Numbered from the stretch's first letter, positions 43,364 through 51,362 are shown. The stretch: 64,000 bases of DNA from Woeseiaceae bacterium (GCA_028280615.1 JANQLK010000057.1:62001-126000); one strand, 5' to 3'. Numbers and translations: made by a program. Notes: generated from the letters alone by a model not told the origin.

Positions 43364-44230
43364 CTACATCCAGTAGACGAAGACGTAAAGACCCACCCAG
43401 ACGACGTCGACGAAGTGCCAGTACCAGGCGACGCCTTCGAAGCCGAAGTGGCTTTCCGGCGTGAAGTGGCCTTTCATGACCCTGAGCCAGATCACGGTCA
43501 GCATGATCGCGCCGAGTGTTACGTGCATGCCGTGGAAGCCCGTCAGCATGAAGAACGTCGAGCCGTAGATGCCGGTCTCGAGCGTCAGGTTCATGTGCTG
43601 ATAGGCCTCGATGTACTCCTCGGCCTGCAGGAAGACGAACACGAAGCCGAGCAGGAAGGTCGCCGCGAGGAATACCTTCAGGATGCCGCGATGACCCGCA
43701 ATCAGCGCGTGGTGCGCAATCGTGATCGTGATACTGCTCGTCAACAGGATGGCCGTATTGATCAGCGGCAGGCCCATCGGGCCCATGATCTCGTAGTCGC
43801 CGCCCGCATTGGCCGGTCCGTTAGTCGGCCAGGTGCTTTCGAACTGTGGCCACAGGAGCAGGTTCGTGAAGAAGTTGTTGCTGGAGCCGCCGAGCCACGG
43901 CACGGACATGTTGCGTGCATAGAACAGCGCGCCGAAGAACGCTGCGAAGAACATCACTTCGGAGAAGATGAACCAGAACATACCCATGCGGAACGAGGTG
44001 TCGACCTGCGCGTTGTAGACGCCGTCCTGATTCTCGCTGATGACGGTGCCGAACCAGCCCGTGACCATGACGATGATCGTCGCGAAACCGGCCATCATGA
44101 TCCAAAACCCTAAGTCGGCGCCGTTCAGCCAGGATGAGACGCCCACCATGAGGAACAGGAGCCCGATCGAGCCGACGATCGGCCAGTGGCTGCCATGAGG
44201 AACGTAGTAGCGGTCGGTTGCGTGTGCCAT
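43364..44230 (-). CDS. coxC: Cytochrome c oxidase subunit III
   Basis: This is the core subunit of the aa3-type oxidase (288 residues, seven helices). YYVPHGSHWPIVGSIGLLFL at the N-terminus, FRMGMFWFIFSEVMFFAAFFGALFYAR with the conserved FxxSE, HHALIAGHRGI, LQAEEYIEAYQ and FFMLTGFHGMHV...GFEGVAWYWHFVDVVWVGLYVFVYW at the C-terminus are diagnostic. It lies 23 bases after ctaG, at the end of the coxB-coxA-small protein-ctaG-coxC run. Confidence 0.97.
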   Translation of the reverse strand: MAHATDRYYVPHGSHWPIVGSIGLLFLMVGVSSWLNGADLGFWIMMAGFATIIVMVTGWFGTVISENQDGVYNAQVDTSFRMGMFWFIFSEVMFFAAFFGALFYARNMSVPWLGGSSNNFFTNLLLWPQFESTWPTNGPANAGGDYEIMGPMGLPLINTAILLTSSITITIAHHALIAGHRGILKVFLAATFLLGFVFVFLQAEEYIEAYQHMNLTLETGIYGSTFFMLTGFHGMHVTLGAIMLTVIWLRVMKGHFTPESHFGFEGVAWYWHFVDVVWVGLYVFVYWM

Positions 44231-44253
44231 GGAAATTCTCTATCGCGTGCGTG

Positions 44254-44802
44254 TCAGTTGCGGGCGCTCATGCGCTCCGTATCGTAGAAAGTGTACTGCA
44301 GCGTGATCGTGTCGACGTACTCGGGCAAATCCGGGTCGACGATGAACTGCAGCGGCATGGCACGGGCCTCCCCCGCCATGAATTCCTGGTTGTCGAAGCA
44401 GAAGCATTCGATTTTCTTGAAGTGACCCGATGCCGAGACGGGCGCAACGCTGGGCACGGCCTGCGCGGTCTTCGTCTCGCCGGTCAGGTTCTCGGCCGTA
44501 AACGTCGCGTAGTACATCTTGCCCGGATGCACCTGCATGCTGTTGACGTCCGCGGCGAACGTCCACGGCGCGTACTCGTTGACGGTCGTGACGAACTCGA
44601 TGCGTATCGTGCGACCGGTCTCCGGCGCCTCTTCGACGACGGCGGCCGACGTGTTGGTGCGGCCACCGTAGCCCGTGATCTCGCAGAACACGTCGTACAG
44701 CGGCGGCAACACGAGAAAGCCGAACGCGAACATGCCGACGCACCACACCACGAGGCGTAGCGTCAGCGCGGCGTTCGAAATTGGCTTCGGTTCGCGGCTC
44801 AC
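44254..44802 (-). CDS. ctaG: Cytochrome c oxidase copper-B chaperone CtaG/Cox11
   Basis: This membrane-anchored periplasmic protein (182 residues) delivers copper to the CuB site in subunit I. One N-terminal helix (LRLVVWCVGMFAFGFLVLPPLYDVFCEITGYGG) is followed by an immunoglobulin-like domain. The copper-binding motif is ECFCFDNQEF, with the essential CFCF pair. The preceding FTAENLTGETKTAQAVPSV and the following PDLPEYVDTITLQYTFYD are also conserved. It lies 4 bases after the 38-residue gene and before coxC. Confidence 0.95.
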   Translation of the reverse strand: MSREPKPISNAALTLRLVVWCVGMFAFGFLVLPPLYDVFCEITGYGGRTNTSAAVVEEAPETGRTIRIEFVTTVNEYAPWTFAADVNSMQVHPGKMYYATFTAENLTGETKTAQAVPSVAPVSASGHFKKIECFCFDNQEFMAGEARAMPLQFIVDPDLPEYVDTITLQYTFYDTERMSARN

Positions 44803-44806
44803 GGGA

Positions 44807-44923
44807 TCAGGCCCTCAGGACTCCGACAAGGATGAAGCCCAAAAAGAACGCGGCGGCAAGCGCGCCGAGCAGCATGGCCGTTCTGCGGTTTCGCCGCCTC
44901 AGTTCGAGGTCGATATCGCTCAT
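44807..44923 (-). CDS. 38-residue membrane protein in the oxidase operon
   Basis: This tiny gene codes for MSDIDLELRRRNRRTAMLLG and then a single transmembrane helix (ALAAAFFLGFILVGVLRA). It starts with ATG overlapping the coxA stop as ATGA and ends 4 bases before ctaG, so it is very likely translated by coupling. A basic, helical N-terminus plus one helix is typical of the small, poorly annotated cytochrome-oxidase assembly proteins found between subunit I and Cox11 in other bacteria. It is too short to be found by length-based gene calling. The function is inferred from position. Confidence 0.8.
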   Translation of the reverse strand: MSDIDLELRRRNRRTAMLLGALAAAFFLGFILVGVLRA

Positions 44924-46536
44924 GGCTCTTTCGGAAACGCGACGGTGCGATCGACGGGCACGGGCTCGTCGAAGGTGTGATACGGCGCCGGCGACGGCAC
45001 GGTCCACTCGAGTCCGAGCGGCGAGTCCCAGACCTCGGCCGTTGCCTTCTCGCCCTGTTTGGCGGTCAGGAGCACGTACACGAAGATGAGCTGCGACAGG
45101 CCGAAGCCGAACGCGCCAACGCTCGCGATGAAGTTGAAGTCCGCAAACTGCGTCGAGTAGTCGGGGATGCGACGTGGCATGCCGGCGAGCCCGAGGAAAT
45201 GCATCGGGAAGAACGTGAGGTTCACGAAGATCGTCGACAGCCAGAAGTGCAGTTTGCCGGCCCTCTCGCTGTACATGTGGCCCGTCCACTTCGGCAGCCA
45301 GTAGTAGGCGGCGGCCATGAGCGCGAAGATAGAGCCCGGCACGAGCACGTAGTGGAAATGGGCGACGACGAAATACGAGTCATGGTACTGGATGTCGGCC
45401 GGAGCGATCGCGAGCATAAGGCCCGAGAATCCGCCGATCGTGAACAGGAAGACGAACGCGAGCGAGAACAGCATCGGCGTCTCGAACGTCATTGCGCCTT
45501 TCCACATCGTACCGACCCAGTTGAACACCTTCACGCCCGTCGGCACGGCAATCAGCATCGTCGCGAACATGAAGAACATCTGCCCCGTCAGCGGCATGCC
45601 GACCGTGAACATGTGGTGCGCCCAGACGATGAACGACAGGAACGCGATCGACGCGGCCGCATACACCATCGAGTCGTGACCGAACAGCGGCTTGCGCGAA
45701 AACGTCGGGATGATCTCGGAGACGACGCCGAACGCCGGCAGGATCATGATGTAGACCTCGGGGTGGCCGAAGAACCAGAAGATGTGCTGGAACATGACCG
45801 GGTCACCGCCGCCGGCAGCCAAAAAGAAGCTCGTGCCGAAGAACTGATCGGTGAGCAGCATCGTGACGGCACCCGCAAGCACGGGCATGACCGCGATCAG
45901 CAGGTAGGCCGTGATCAGCCAGGTCCAGACGAACATCGGCATGCGGATCAGCGTCATCTGCGGCGTCCGCATGTTGATGATCGTGACGATGATGTTGATC
46001 GAGCCCATGATCGAGCTGATGCCCATCAGGTGAACCGAGAAAATCAGGAACGGGAAGGCATCGCCGGTCTGCAGGACGAGCGGCGGGTACATCGTCCAGC
46101 CGCTCGCCGGCGCACCGCCCGGCATGAACAGCGTCGACAGCAGGATGCCGAACGCGACGGGCAGGATCCAGAACGACCAGTTGTTCATGCGCGGCAGCGC
46201 CATGTCGGGCGCGCCGATCTGCATCGGGATCATCCAGTTCGCGAGGCCGACGAAGGCAGGCATGACGGCACCGAAGACCATGATCAGCGCATGCATCGTC
46301 GTCATCGAGTTGAAGAACTCGGGGTGAACGAACTGCAGCCCCGGCTGCGCGAGCTCCGAACGAATGACGAGCGCCATCGCGCCGCCGACGAAGAACATCA
46401 CGAGGCTGAAAATCAGGTACATCGTGCCGATGTCCTTGTGATTCGTCGTGAACAGCCAGCGCTTGAAGCCCTTGGCCGGGCCGTGATGTTCGTGCTCGTC
46501 GTGCTTGTCGTGAAGATCTGCCGTGGTGCTAACCAT
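44920..46536 (-). CDS. coxA: Cytochrome c oxidase subunit I
   Basis: This 538-residue, 12-helix heme-copper oxidase subunit reduces oxygen and pumps protons. All metal-ligand segments are present: TTMHALIMVFGAVMP (low-spin heme His), WFFGHPEVYIMILPAFGVVSEI (CuB His cross-linked to Tyr), AHHMFTVGMPLTGQMFFM (CuB His pair) and HFHYVLVPGSIFALMAA (heme a3 and a His ligands). The D-channel residues NxxN occur in MIPMQIGAPDMALPRMNNWSFW. The N-terminus (HDEHEHHGPAKGFKRWLFTTNHKDIGTMY) is that of an A1-type enzyme. It lies 54 bases after coxB. Confidence 0.98.
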   Translation of the reverse strand: MVSTTADLHDKHDEHEHHGPAKGFKRWLFTTNHKDIGTMYLIFSLVMFFVGGAMALVIRSELAQPGLQFVHPEFFNSMTTMHALIMVFGAVMPAFVGLANWMIPMQIGAPDMALPRMNNWSFWILPVAFGILLSTLFMPGGAPASGWTMYPPLVLQTGDAFPFLIFSVHLMGISSIMGSINIIVTIINMRTPQMTLIRMPMFVWTWLITAYLLIAVMPVLAGAVTMLLTDQFFGTSFFLAAGGGDPVMFQHIFWFFGHPEVYIMILPAFGVVSEIIPTFSRKPLFGHDSMVYAAASIAFLSFIVWAHHMFTVGMPLTGQMFFMFATMLIAVPTGVKVFNWVGTMWKGAMTFETPMLFSLAFVFLFTIGGFSGLMLAIAPADIQYHDSYFVVAHFHYVLVPGSIFALMAAAYYWLPKWTGHMYSERAGKLHFWLSTIFVNLTFFPMHFLGLAGMPRRIPDYSTQFADFNFIASVGAFGFGLSQLIFVYVLLTAKQGEKATAEVWDSPLGLEWTVPSPAPYHTFDEPVPVDRTVAFPKEP

Positions 46537-46590
46537 CTAACTCAACTCCGGTTGCGCGCTCGTACCTTCGGGCGCGCCAAAAGAAAATCC

Positions 46591-47403
46591 TTATTCGCCG
46601 CCCGTGCTCGCGAACCTTGGAACGTTGCCGCCGCGGGTCTCGACCCAGGCCTGGAAGGCCTCGGGCTCGACGACTTCGACGACGATCGGCATGTAGCCGT
46701 GGTCCTTGCCGCAGAGCTCCGCACACTGGCCGCGGTAGGTGCCGACCTGCTCGGCCCTGAACCAGGTCTCGTTGACGATGCCCGGGATCGCGTCCTTCTT
46801 GATCGCGAGCTCGGGCACCCACCAGGCGTGCAGCACGTCGTTGGACGTCAGCAGCAGGCGAACTTTCGCACCGACCGGCACGACGAGCGGCTTGTCCACG
46901 TCGAGCAGGTAGTTGTCGACGCTGAACGGGTCGGTCGTGCTGCCCAGGCGACGGGCGTCGAGGCTCGGGCGCGCAAGACTCGAGTAGAAATCCACCTCCT
47001 CATCCTGGTACTTGTAGTGCCACTTCCACTGGTAGCCCGTCGCGACGACCGTCAGGTCGGGATCGCGCGAGTCTTCCAGCCGCACCATGGTTTCGGCGGC
47101 CGGAATTGCCATGGCGAGCAGGATGACGACCGGGATCGCCGTCCAGATGACTTCCGCCACCGTGCTGTGCGAGAACTTCGCGGGTTTTGCGCCGGCCGCT
47201 TTTCGATGCCTGATGAGCGAATAGATCATGACGCCGAACACGAGCACGCCGATCCAGACGCACACCCAGAAGACCATCATGTGCAGGTCGTAGGTTTCCG
47301 CACTGAGTTCCGTCACACCGCGCGGCATGTTGAGCGCCCAGTCGGCGCTGGCCGTGCCGGCTACGAGTAGGCCTGAAAGACCTGCCACCAAGTTTCGAAC
47401 CAT
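46591..47403 (-). CDS. coxB: Cytochrome c oxidase subunit II
   Basis: This subunit (270 residues) takes electrons from cytochrome c through the dinuclear CuA centre. From the ATG at 47403 it has a signal peptide (to TASA, residue 20) and two helices (about 42-62 and 86-104). The CuA ligands are H192 (LHAWW), C227, E229, C231, H235 and M238 in CAELCGKDHGYM. The electron-entry aromatic patch is GYQWKWHY. No fused cytochrome c domain is present, so an external cytochrome c must donate. The gene begins the leftward oxidase operon; a 264-base gap upstream contains its promoter. Confidence 0.97.
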   Translation of the reverse strand: MVRNLVAGLSGLLVAGTASADWALNMPRGVTELSAETYDLHMMVFWVCVWIGVLVFGVMIYSLIRHRKAAGAKPAKFSHSTVAEVIWTAIPVVILLAMAIPAAETMVRLEDSRDPDLTVVATGYQWKWHYKYQDEEVDFYSSLARPSLDARRLGSTTDPFSVDNYLLDVDKPLVVPVGAKVRLLLTSNDVLHAWWVPELAIKKDAIPGIVNETWFRAEQVGTYRGQCAELCGKDHGYMPIVVEVVEPEAFQAWVETRGGNVPRFASTGGE

Positions 47404-47546
47404 GTGTTGTTTACCCTGCGAGCCTCGCGGCTCGTGTGTGTCATTGCTCGATCCCGACTCGCTCGCCGCAGCATCCAGACGATAGGGAACACGCCGCTGG
47501 CCGCGACGGTTCCCCAGGCAAACTGCATCAGGTATCAGATCAAGAT

Positions 47547-47574
47547 GCCGGCGGGCTGAACCGCGCCGGCTTTT
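47547..47574 (+). terminator. Hairpin with T-tract, rightward-oriented, upstream of coxB
   Basis: GCCGGCG (47547-47553) pairs with CGCCGGC (47564-47570) around a ten-base loop, followed by TTTT. As a terminator it works only for rightward transcripts, yet both flanking genes (coxB and bioC) run leftward. In the leftward direction it is a plain hairpin in the coxB leader region. Nothing else is obvious in 47404-47667. Confidence 0.4.
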
Positions 47575-47667
47575 GGACTGCGAAGTGTACGCAATGCGCG
47601 CCTCGTTCGCAATCCTCAAAGGCCGAAGCCCGTCACAAAAAAGTCATTTATTACAGCCGCTTATGCG

Positions 47668-48528
47668 TTACCTTCCGCGAATCGAAATGTTCGCGGGATC
47701 GATGCGGACGGCGCCCGGGTCGCCGCCCCGTCCGCTGCCCCACGCGTGGCCGAAGACGAGCTCGAATTCCACCGCGATCGGAGCGGCGCGCGACAGGTTC
47801 GCGAGCAGCGCCTGGTAGCGCCCGCGGCCGGTCAGCCCGGGCATGCGTGTCTTGAACACATTGCGCGCGCCGACCGCCGTCAGGTCCGCGAACAGCCGGG
47901 CGGGTTCCTCGTAGCTGACGTCGAGCCGGTCGACGTCGAGCACGGGGTCGCGCAGGCCGGCTCTGACGAGCGCGTCGCCGACGTCATGCATGTCGGCAAA
48001 CTCGCGCACGTGGCGAGCCGCGTCGCCGCTCGTCTCTGACCATGCTTCGTGAAGCACGGCAAGACTGTCCGGGCCCAGTGTCGAGAACGCGAACAGGCCG
48101 TCCTCTTTCAATACCCGGCCGACCTCGGTCGCGACGGTCGCGGGATCGTCGATCCAGGGCAGGAGCAGATTCGAGAACACGACGTCTACGCTCGCGTCGG
48201 CGAGCGGCAGCGCCCGCGCATCGGCCTGAACGGCCGGGAACGGCCGCGGCCAGCGCCGCCGCGCGCGGCATTTCTCGAGCATCCGGGTCGAAATGTCGAC
48301 GGCAACGAGCCGCGATTTGGGGAATCGTTTGGCCAGCGGCTTTAACGCGGCGCCCGTGGCCGCGCCGAGGTCCACGACGAGCGACGCCTCGAGCAGCATC
48401 GGGGCGAGCCGTGCGAACAGGCCTTCGCGCGCCGCCTCGTGGACGAAGTCGGCGTCATCGAAGCTTGCGGCCGCGGCGTCGAGTCGGCGCCGCGTCGCTT
48501 TGGGGTCGAGGGTAGGGTGTGATTTCAC
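47668..48528 (-). CDS. bioC: Malonyl-ACP O-methyltransferase BioC
   Basis: This SAM-dependent methyltransferase (286 residues) caps malonyl-ACP to start biotin synthesis. SAM motif I is VVDLGAATGAALKPLAKRFP (with Ala in place of the usual Gly-Cys), then LVAVDIST, VFSNLLLPWIDDPA and GLFAFSTLGPDSL, which match BioC more than other methyltransferases. The C-terminal region (ARNVFKTRMPGLTGRGRY) also fits BioC. The start is GTG. No other bio gene is in the window. Its start overlaps that of the divergent comF by about ten bases if the longest comF frame is used. Confidence 0.85.
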   Translation of the reverse strand: MKSHPTLDPKATRRRLDAAAASFDDADFVHEAAREGLFARLAPMLLEASLVVDLGAATGAALKPLAKRFPKSRLVAVDISTRMLEKCRARRRWPRPFPAVQADARALPLADASVDVVFSNLLLPWIDDPATVATEVGRVLKEDGLFAFSTLGPDSLAVLHEAWSETSGDAARHVREFADMHDVGDALVRAGLRDPVLDVDRLDVSYEEPARLFADLTAVGARNVFKTRMPGLTGRGRYQALLANLSRAAPIAVEFELVFGHAWGSGRGGDPGAVRIDPANISIRGR

Positions 48529-49241
48529 GGGGCAAACGGTTACAGGCGGGGCTCGCGACGTTGGTCCGCAAGCTCGAGGCCGCGATTATGCCGCAACGCT
48601 GTGCCTTCTGCGGCCTGCCTGCCGAATGCCCGCTGTGCAACGGCTGCCGCGACGACCTCCCGTGGCAGGAGGCGAGCTGTCCGCGCTGCGCGCTGGCGCT
48701 GCCCGCGACTACGCCGCCCGGCACGAGCTGCGCGACCTGCCAGCTCGGGCCGCCGCCTTTCGAGGCCGCCGTGGCTGCGCTCGACTACCGGTTCCCCGTG
48801 GACGCCGCGATCCGGGCGCTCAAGTTCCAACGCAGGCTCTACTACCTGCCGGCGCTGTCCGGTCTGCTTGTTGAGGCGTCGGCGCGTTTGCCGCCCGGCG
48901 TCGACGCCATCGTGCCCGTACCGCTGCACCGGTTCCGGATGATGCGCCGCGGCTTCAACCAGTCGCTGGAACTGGCTTTGCCCGTGGCGAAGGCGCTCGG
49001 TGTGCCGGTGTTGAGCAACGTCCGGCGCACGCTCCACACGCCGTACCAGTCGGGCTCGAACCGGGTCGAGCGCCGCCGGAACCTGAAATCGGCCTTCGGC
49101 GTCCGCGGCAGGATCGATGCGCGCCACGTGCTGATCGTTGACGACGTCGTGACGACGGGCGAGACCTGCCGCGAGCTGGCGGTGACGCTGAAGCGGAGCG
49201 GCGCGGAACAGGTTTCCGTGCTGGCGCTGGCGAGGGCCTGA
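48519..49241 (+). CDS. comF: ComF/GntX-family phosphoribosyltransferase-like protein
   Basis: The product has 240 residues from GTG at 48519; an internal ATG at 48588 would still keep the conserved part. The zinc-binding module has CAFCG, CPLCNGC, CPRC and CATC (residues about 27-75). The phosphoribosyltransferase domain has VPVPLHRFRMMRRGFNQSLELA and the PRPP loop VLIVDDVVTTGETCREL. Homologues serve DNA uptake (ComFC) or were named GntX in E. coli, with a poorly known role. Adjacency to bioC is common in gammaproteobacteria. Start overlap with bioC leaves open which start is used. Confidence 0.9.
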   Translation: MISRGKRLQAGLATLVRKLEAAIMPQRCAFCGLPAECPLCNGCRDDLPWQEASCPRCALALPATTPPGTSCATCQLGPPPFEAAVAALDYRFPVDAAIRALKFQRRLYYLPALSGLLVEASARLPPGVDAIVPVPLHRFRMMRRGFNQSLELALPVAKALGVPVLSNVRRTLHTPYQSGSNRVERRRNLKSAFGVRGRIDARHVLIVDDVVTTGETCRELAVTLKRSGAEQVSVLALARA

Positions 49242-49296
49242 GCTTCATGCCGTCGTCCGCGCAACTCGACACGGTCGCTTGGGGATGGTATCAATA

Positions 49297-49306
49297 ATGA
49301 TATCAT
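49297..49306. promoter_or_regulatory. Palindrome upstream of the hicA remnant
   Basis: ATGATATCAT is a perfect ten-base palindrome, 6 bases before the remnant's ATG, within AT-rich GGTATCAATAATGATATCATCG. HicB antitoxins repress their own operon by binding such sites, so this may be the old operator, possibly overlapping a -10 element. Site seen; role inferred. Confidence 0.4.
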
Positions 49307-49312
49307 CGTATG

Positions 49313-49415
49313 ATGTCTGACATCGCCTGTATCCTCGCTAGGATGCGGCGCAATCCGAGCGGCGTGCGCTTTGCTGATCGATCGCCTGGAAAGATCAGAT
49401 GAAAAGCAAGATTGA
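49313..49415 (+). pseudogene. hicA: Decayed HicA toxin gene (internal deletion with frameshift)
   Basis: The ATG at 49313 opens MSDIACILARMRRNPSGVRFAD, the N-terminus typical of HicA toxins that read 'ILARMRRNPRGVRFADL'. The frame then runs out as RSPGKIR and stops at 49402. In another frame the same bases read IDRLERSDEKQD and stop at 49413-49415, which looks like the normal HicA C-terminus ('QVRQVLxAIxRLE...'). The middle of the gene, including the catalytic His (GSSH) region, is missing. The two surviving ends are out of frame, so the deletion was not a multiple of three. No toxin can be made. The original stop would have overlapped the hicB start by 17 bases. Confidence 0.75.
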
Positions 49416-49725
49416 TCCGTACACCTACCGAGTTTCCTGGTCACAGGAGGATCAGGAGTACGTCGGGCTGTGCGCCGAGTTTCCAGGCTTGAGCTGGCTG
49501 GCCGAAACCCACGAGACGGCGCTGGCCGGCATTCGCAAGCTTACCAAAGACACCATCGCGGACCTCATCAAGAACAACGAGCGCGTTCCCGAGCCACTGT
49601 CGACGCGATCGTTCAGCGGCAAGTTCATGGTCCGCATTCTGCCTGAAGTGCATCGTGAGCTGGCGGTCAAGGCTGCCGAGTCCGGCGTAAGCCTCAATCG
49701 TCTGGTCTCGTCTCGTCTTTCGTGA
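49399..49725 (+). CDS. hicB: HicB-family antitoxin (orphan)
   Basis: The protein has 108 residues. The N-terminal half is the partly degraded RNase H-like HicB fold (YRVSWSQEDQEYVGLCAEFPGLSWLAETHETALAGIRKLTKD). The C-terminal half is a ribbon-helix-helix DNA-binding domain (SGKFMVRILPEVHRELAVKAAESGVSLNRLVSSRLS). Its ATG overlaps the premature stop of the hicA remnant as ATGA. The gene is intact, with no frameshift or unusual residues. The antitoxin and repressor seem to have outlived the toxin. It may still regulate its own promoter or neutralise a HicA elsewhere. Confidence 0.9.
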   Translation: MKSKIDPYTYRVSWSQEDQEYVGLCAEFPGLSWLAETHETALAGIRKLTKDTIADLIKNNERVPEPLSTRSFSGKFMVRILPEVHRELAVKAAESGVSLNRLVSSRLS

Positions 49726-49790
49726 ATCAGTTGCGGTGACCGATTGAACTCGCAACCCATAGCAGCCCTTCGCGAGACCTGCGGATTGTC

Positions 49791-50249
49791 ATGAGATCGA
49801 GCGTTGCCGTAGAGATTCGGGAACTTGCGCGCAGTCGCGTTATCGCCAAAAGGATCGGGCTGATAACTCTCGACGAAATGAAGTGCTGGGCAGATGAGCA
49901 GATTCGCAAGCATTCCGAGCCGCCGGATTTTCTGTTCTCGATTTCATTGGGCGAAGATAGGGAATTGACGTTTGTCGAGCGTCTCGACCTCGTGAGAGAC
50001 AAACCGGATGATGCCGACTGCGCGCCGATTGCCGCGGAGATTCTGGATCGGCTGGACAGCGGCAAGCTGGATTTTGCCGCGTTGGAGCTGATCGCTCTCA
50101 ATTGCGGGGATGTGTTGGATCGTGAGTCGAGCCGCTGGGACGTATTCAGCTGGATTGCGGATGAGCTGCATCTCGCCGGCGAGGGCGTCAAGGACAGGGA
50201 TTCGTCTTATGCTGACGTACGAGCAGCGCTACGGACGATGGCTGGCTAA
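49791..50249 (+). CDS. Hypothetical protein downstream of hicB
   Basis: This 152-residue, mildly acidic soluble protein has no Cys cluster or membrane segment. It has an amphipathic helical N-terminus (VAVEIRELARSRVIAKRIGLITLDEMKCWADEQI), then a central PPDFLFSISLGEDRELTFVERLDLV and a helical C-terminus (ALELIALNCGDVLD...FSWIADELHL). I do not recognise it. GC is lower than in the flanking housekeeping genes, like the hic remnant, so the two may share a history. A frame of similar length on the opposite strand lacks such composition and is taken as a shadow. Confidence 0.6.
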   Translation: MRSSVAVEIRELARSRVIAKRIGLITLDEMKCWADEQIRKHSEPPDFLFSISLGEDRELTFVERLDLVRDKPDDADCAPIAAEILDRLDSGKLDFAALELIALNCGDVLDRESSRWDVFSWIADELHLAGEGVKDRDSSYADVRAALRTMAG

Positions 50250-50274
50250 TCCGGCAAGTGCAGCGTTGCGGCGT

Positions 50275-50406
50275 TCAAGCGCGAGGCTCCTCATTGTCGC
50301 GCCGCTGCTCTCTGCCGAGCAGCCAAAGATCGAGCAGCGGCAGTCCGACAAGGACGCCGAACGTGAGCGCCAGCTTTCCGATAATCAACACCTGTCCCGC
50401 GTCCAT
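50275..50406 (-). CDS. 43-residue membrane protein downstream of ubiA
   Basis: The product is MDAGQVLIIGKLALTFGVLV followed by GLPLLDLWLLGREQRRDNEEPRA. It has one transmembrane helix and then a charged tail with Arg-Arg and Glu-Glu. It begins 20 bases after the ubiA stop on the same strand. The ribosome site is weak (GGCAGCAAAGATACG). The sharp split between hydrophobic helix and charged tail, with no rare codons, argues for a real small gene. The function is unknown. Confidence 0.55.
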   Translation of the reverse strand: MDAGQVLIIGKLALTFGVLVGLPLLDLWLLGREQRRDNEEPRA

Positions 50407-50426
50407 CGTATCTTTGCTGCCAGCGA

Positions 50427-51329
50427 CTACACCGGCTCGAACGTGTAATGCAGCAGAATGCCGATGAAAATAACGAGCCCGATGATGTGATTGTGCCTGA
50501 AGGCCTCGAAGCACCTGGCCGGGTCGCGGTCGCGGGCGAGCCACAGGTGGTAGGCCATGAGCCCGGCCGAGACGGCGACCGAGGCGTAGTACCAGGAACC
50601 GAGTTCGGCGCGCAGGCCCATGAACACGAGCGCGATCAGCATGATGACCTGCAGGCCCGCGATCACGAACAGGTCGGCGTCGCCGAACAGGAGCGCCGTC
50701 GACTTGACGCCGATGCGCTTGTCGTCCTCGCGATCGACCATCGCGTAAAAGGTGTCGTAGACGACGGCCCAGACGAGCGCCGCGCCGAACGCGATCCATC
50801 CGACCTGCGGCACCGTGCCGGTCTGCGCCGCGAAGGCCATCGGCACGGCCCAGCCGAAGGCCGCGCCAAGCACGAACTGCGGCACCGAGACGAAACGCTT
50901 GACGAACGGGTAGACGATCAACAGCCCGCCGGCGACGCCCGCGAGTATCTGTGTCGGCCGGTTGAGCATCGAGGCGAGGCCCAGCGCCACGAAACCGAGC
51001 GATGCGAATAGCGTCAGGGCTTCGAGCGGTGTCACGGCGCCGGTCGCGAGCGGCCGGTTGCGGGTGCGCTCGACATAGGGGTCGAACTTGCGGTCGGCGA
51101 AGTCGTTCAAGACACAGCCCGCGGAGCGCGTTACGAACACGCCAATGATGAAGACGATGAACAGGCCCGGGTCGGGATGGCCGTCGCCCGCGAGCCACAG
51201 CGCCCAGAGCGTCGGCCACAGGAGCAGCCAGATGCCGATGGGTTTGTCGACGCGCATGAGCTTGCCGTAGTTGCGCAGCTGCGCGGCAAGCTCGGGGCCC
51301 AGGGCTCGACGGGTGACGCGGTTCTTCAT
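50427..51329 (-). CDS. ubiA: 4-hydroxybenzoate octaprenyltransferase
   Basis: This membrane prenyltransferase (300 residues) joins the polyprenyl chain to 4-hydroxybenzoate in ubiquinone synthesis. The two Asp-rich motifs are CVLNDFADRKFDPYVERTRNRPLA and YDTFYAMVDREDDKRIGVKSTALLFG. LMRVDKPIGIWLLLWPTLWAL at the N-terminus is typical of UbiA and separates it from CtaB, which is also present in the window. It lies beyond recG on the same strand. Ubiquinone feeds the respiratory chain that ends at the cox oxidase encoded nearby. Confidence 0.96.
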   Translation of the reverse strand: MKNRVTRRALGPELAAQLRNYGKLMRVDKPIGIWLLLWPTLWALWLAGDGHPDPGLFIVFIIGVFVTRSAGCVLNDFADRKFDPYVERTRNRPLATGAVTPLEALTLFASLGFVALGLASMLNRPTQILAGVAGGLLIVYPFVKRFVSVPQFVLGAAFGWAVPMAFAAQTGTVPQVGWIAFGAALVWAVVYDTFYAMVDREDDKRIGVKSTALLFGDADLFVIAGLQVIMLIALVFMGLRAELGSWYYASVAVSAGLMAYHLWLARDRDPARCFEAFRHNHIIGLVIFIGILLHYTFEPV

Positions 51330-51362
51330 GGCATCGAGAGTATAGAAGCGGATCTACAGCTT

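Noticed and set aside
49727..50191. 154-residue leftward frame opposite the hypothetical gene after hicB
   Set aside because: It is Ser/Arg-rich with no natural pattern; the rightward frame has balanced helices and a better start context.
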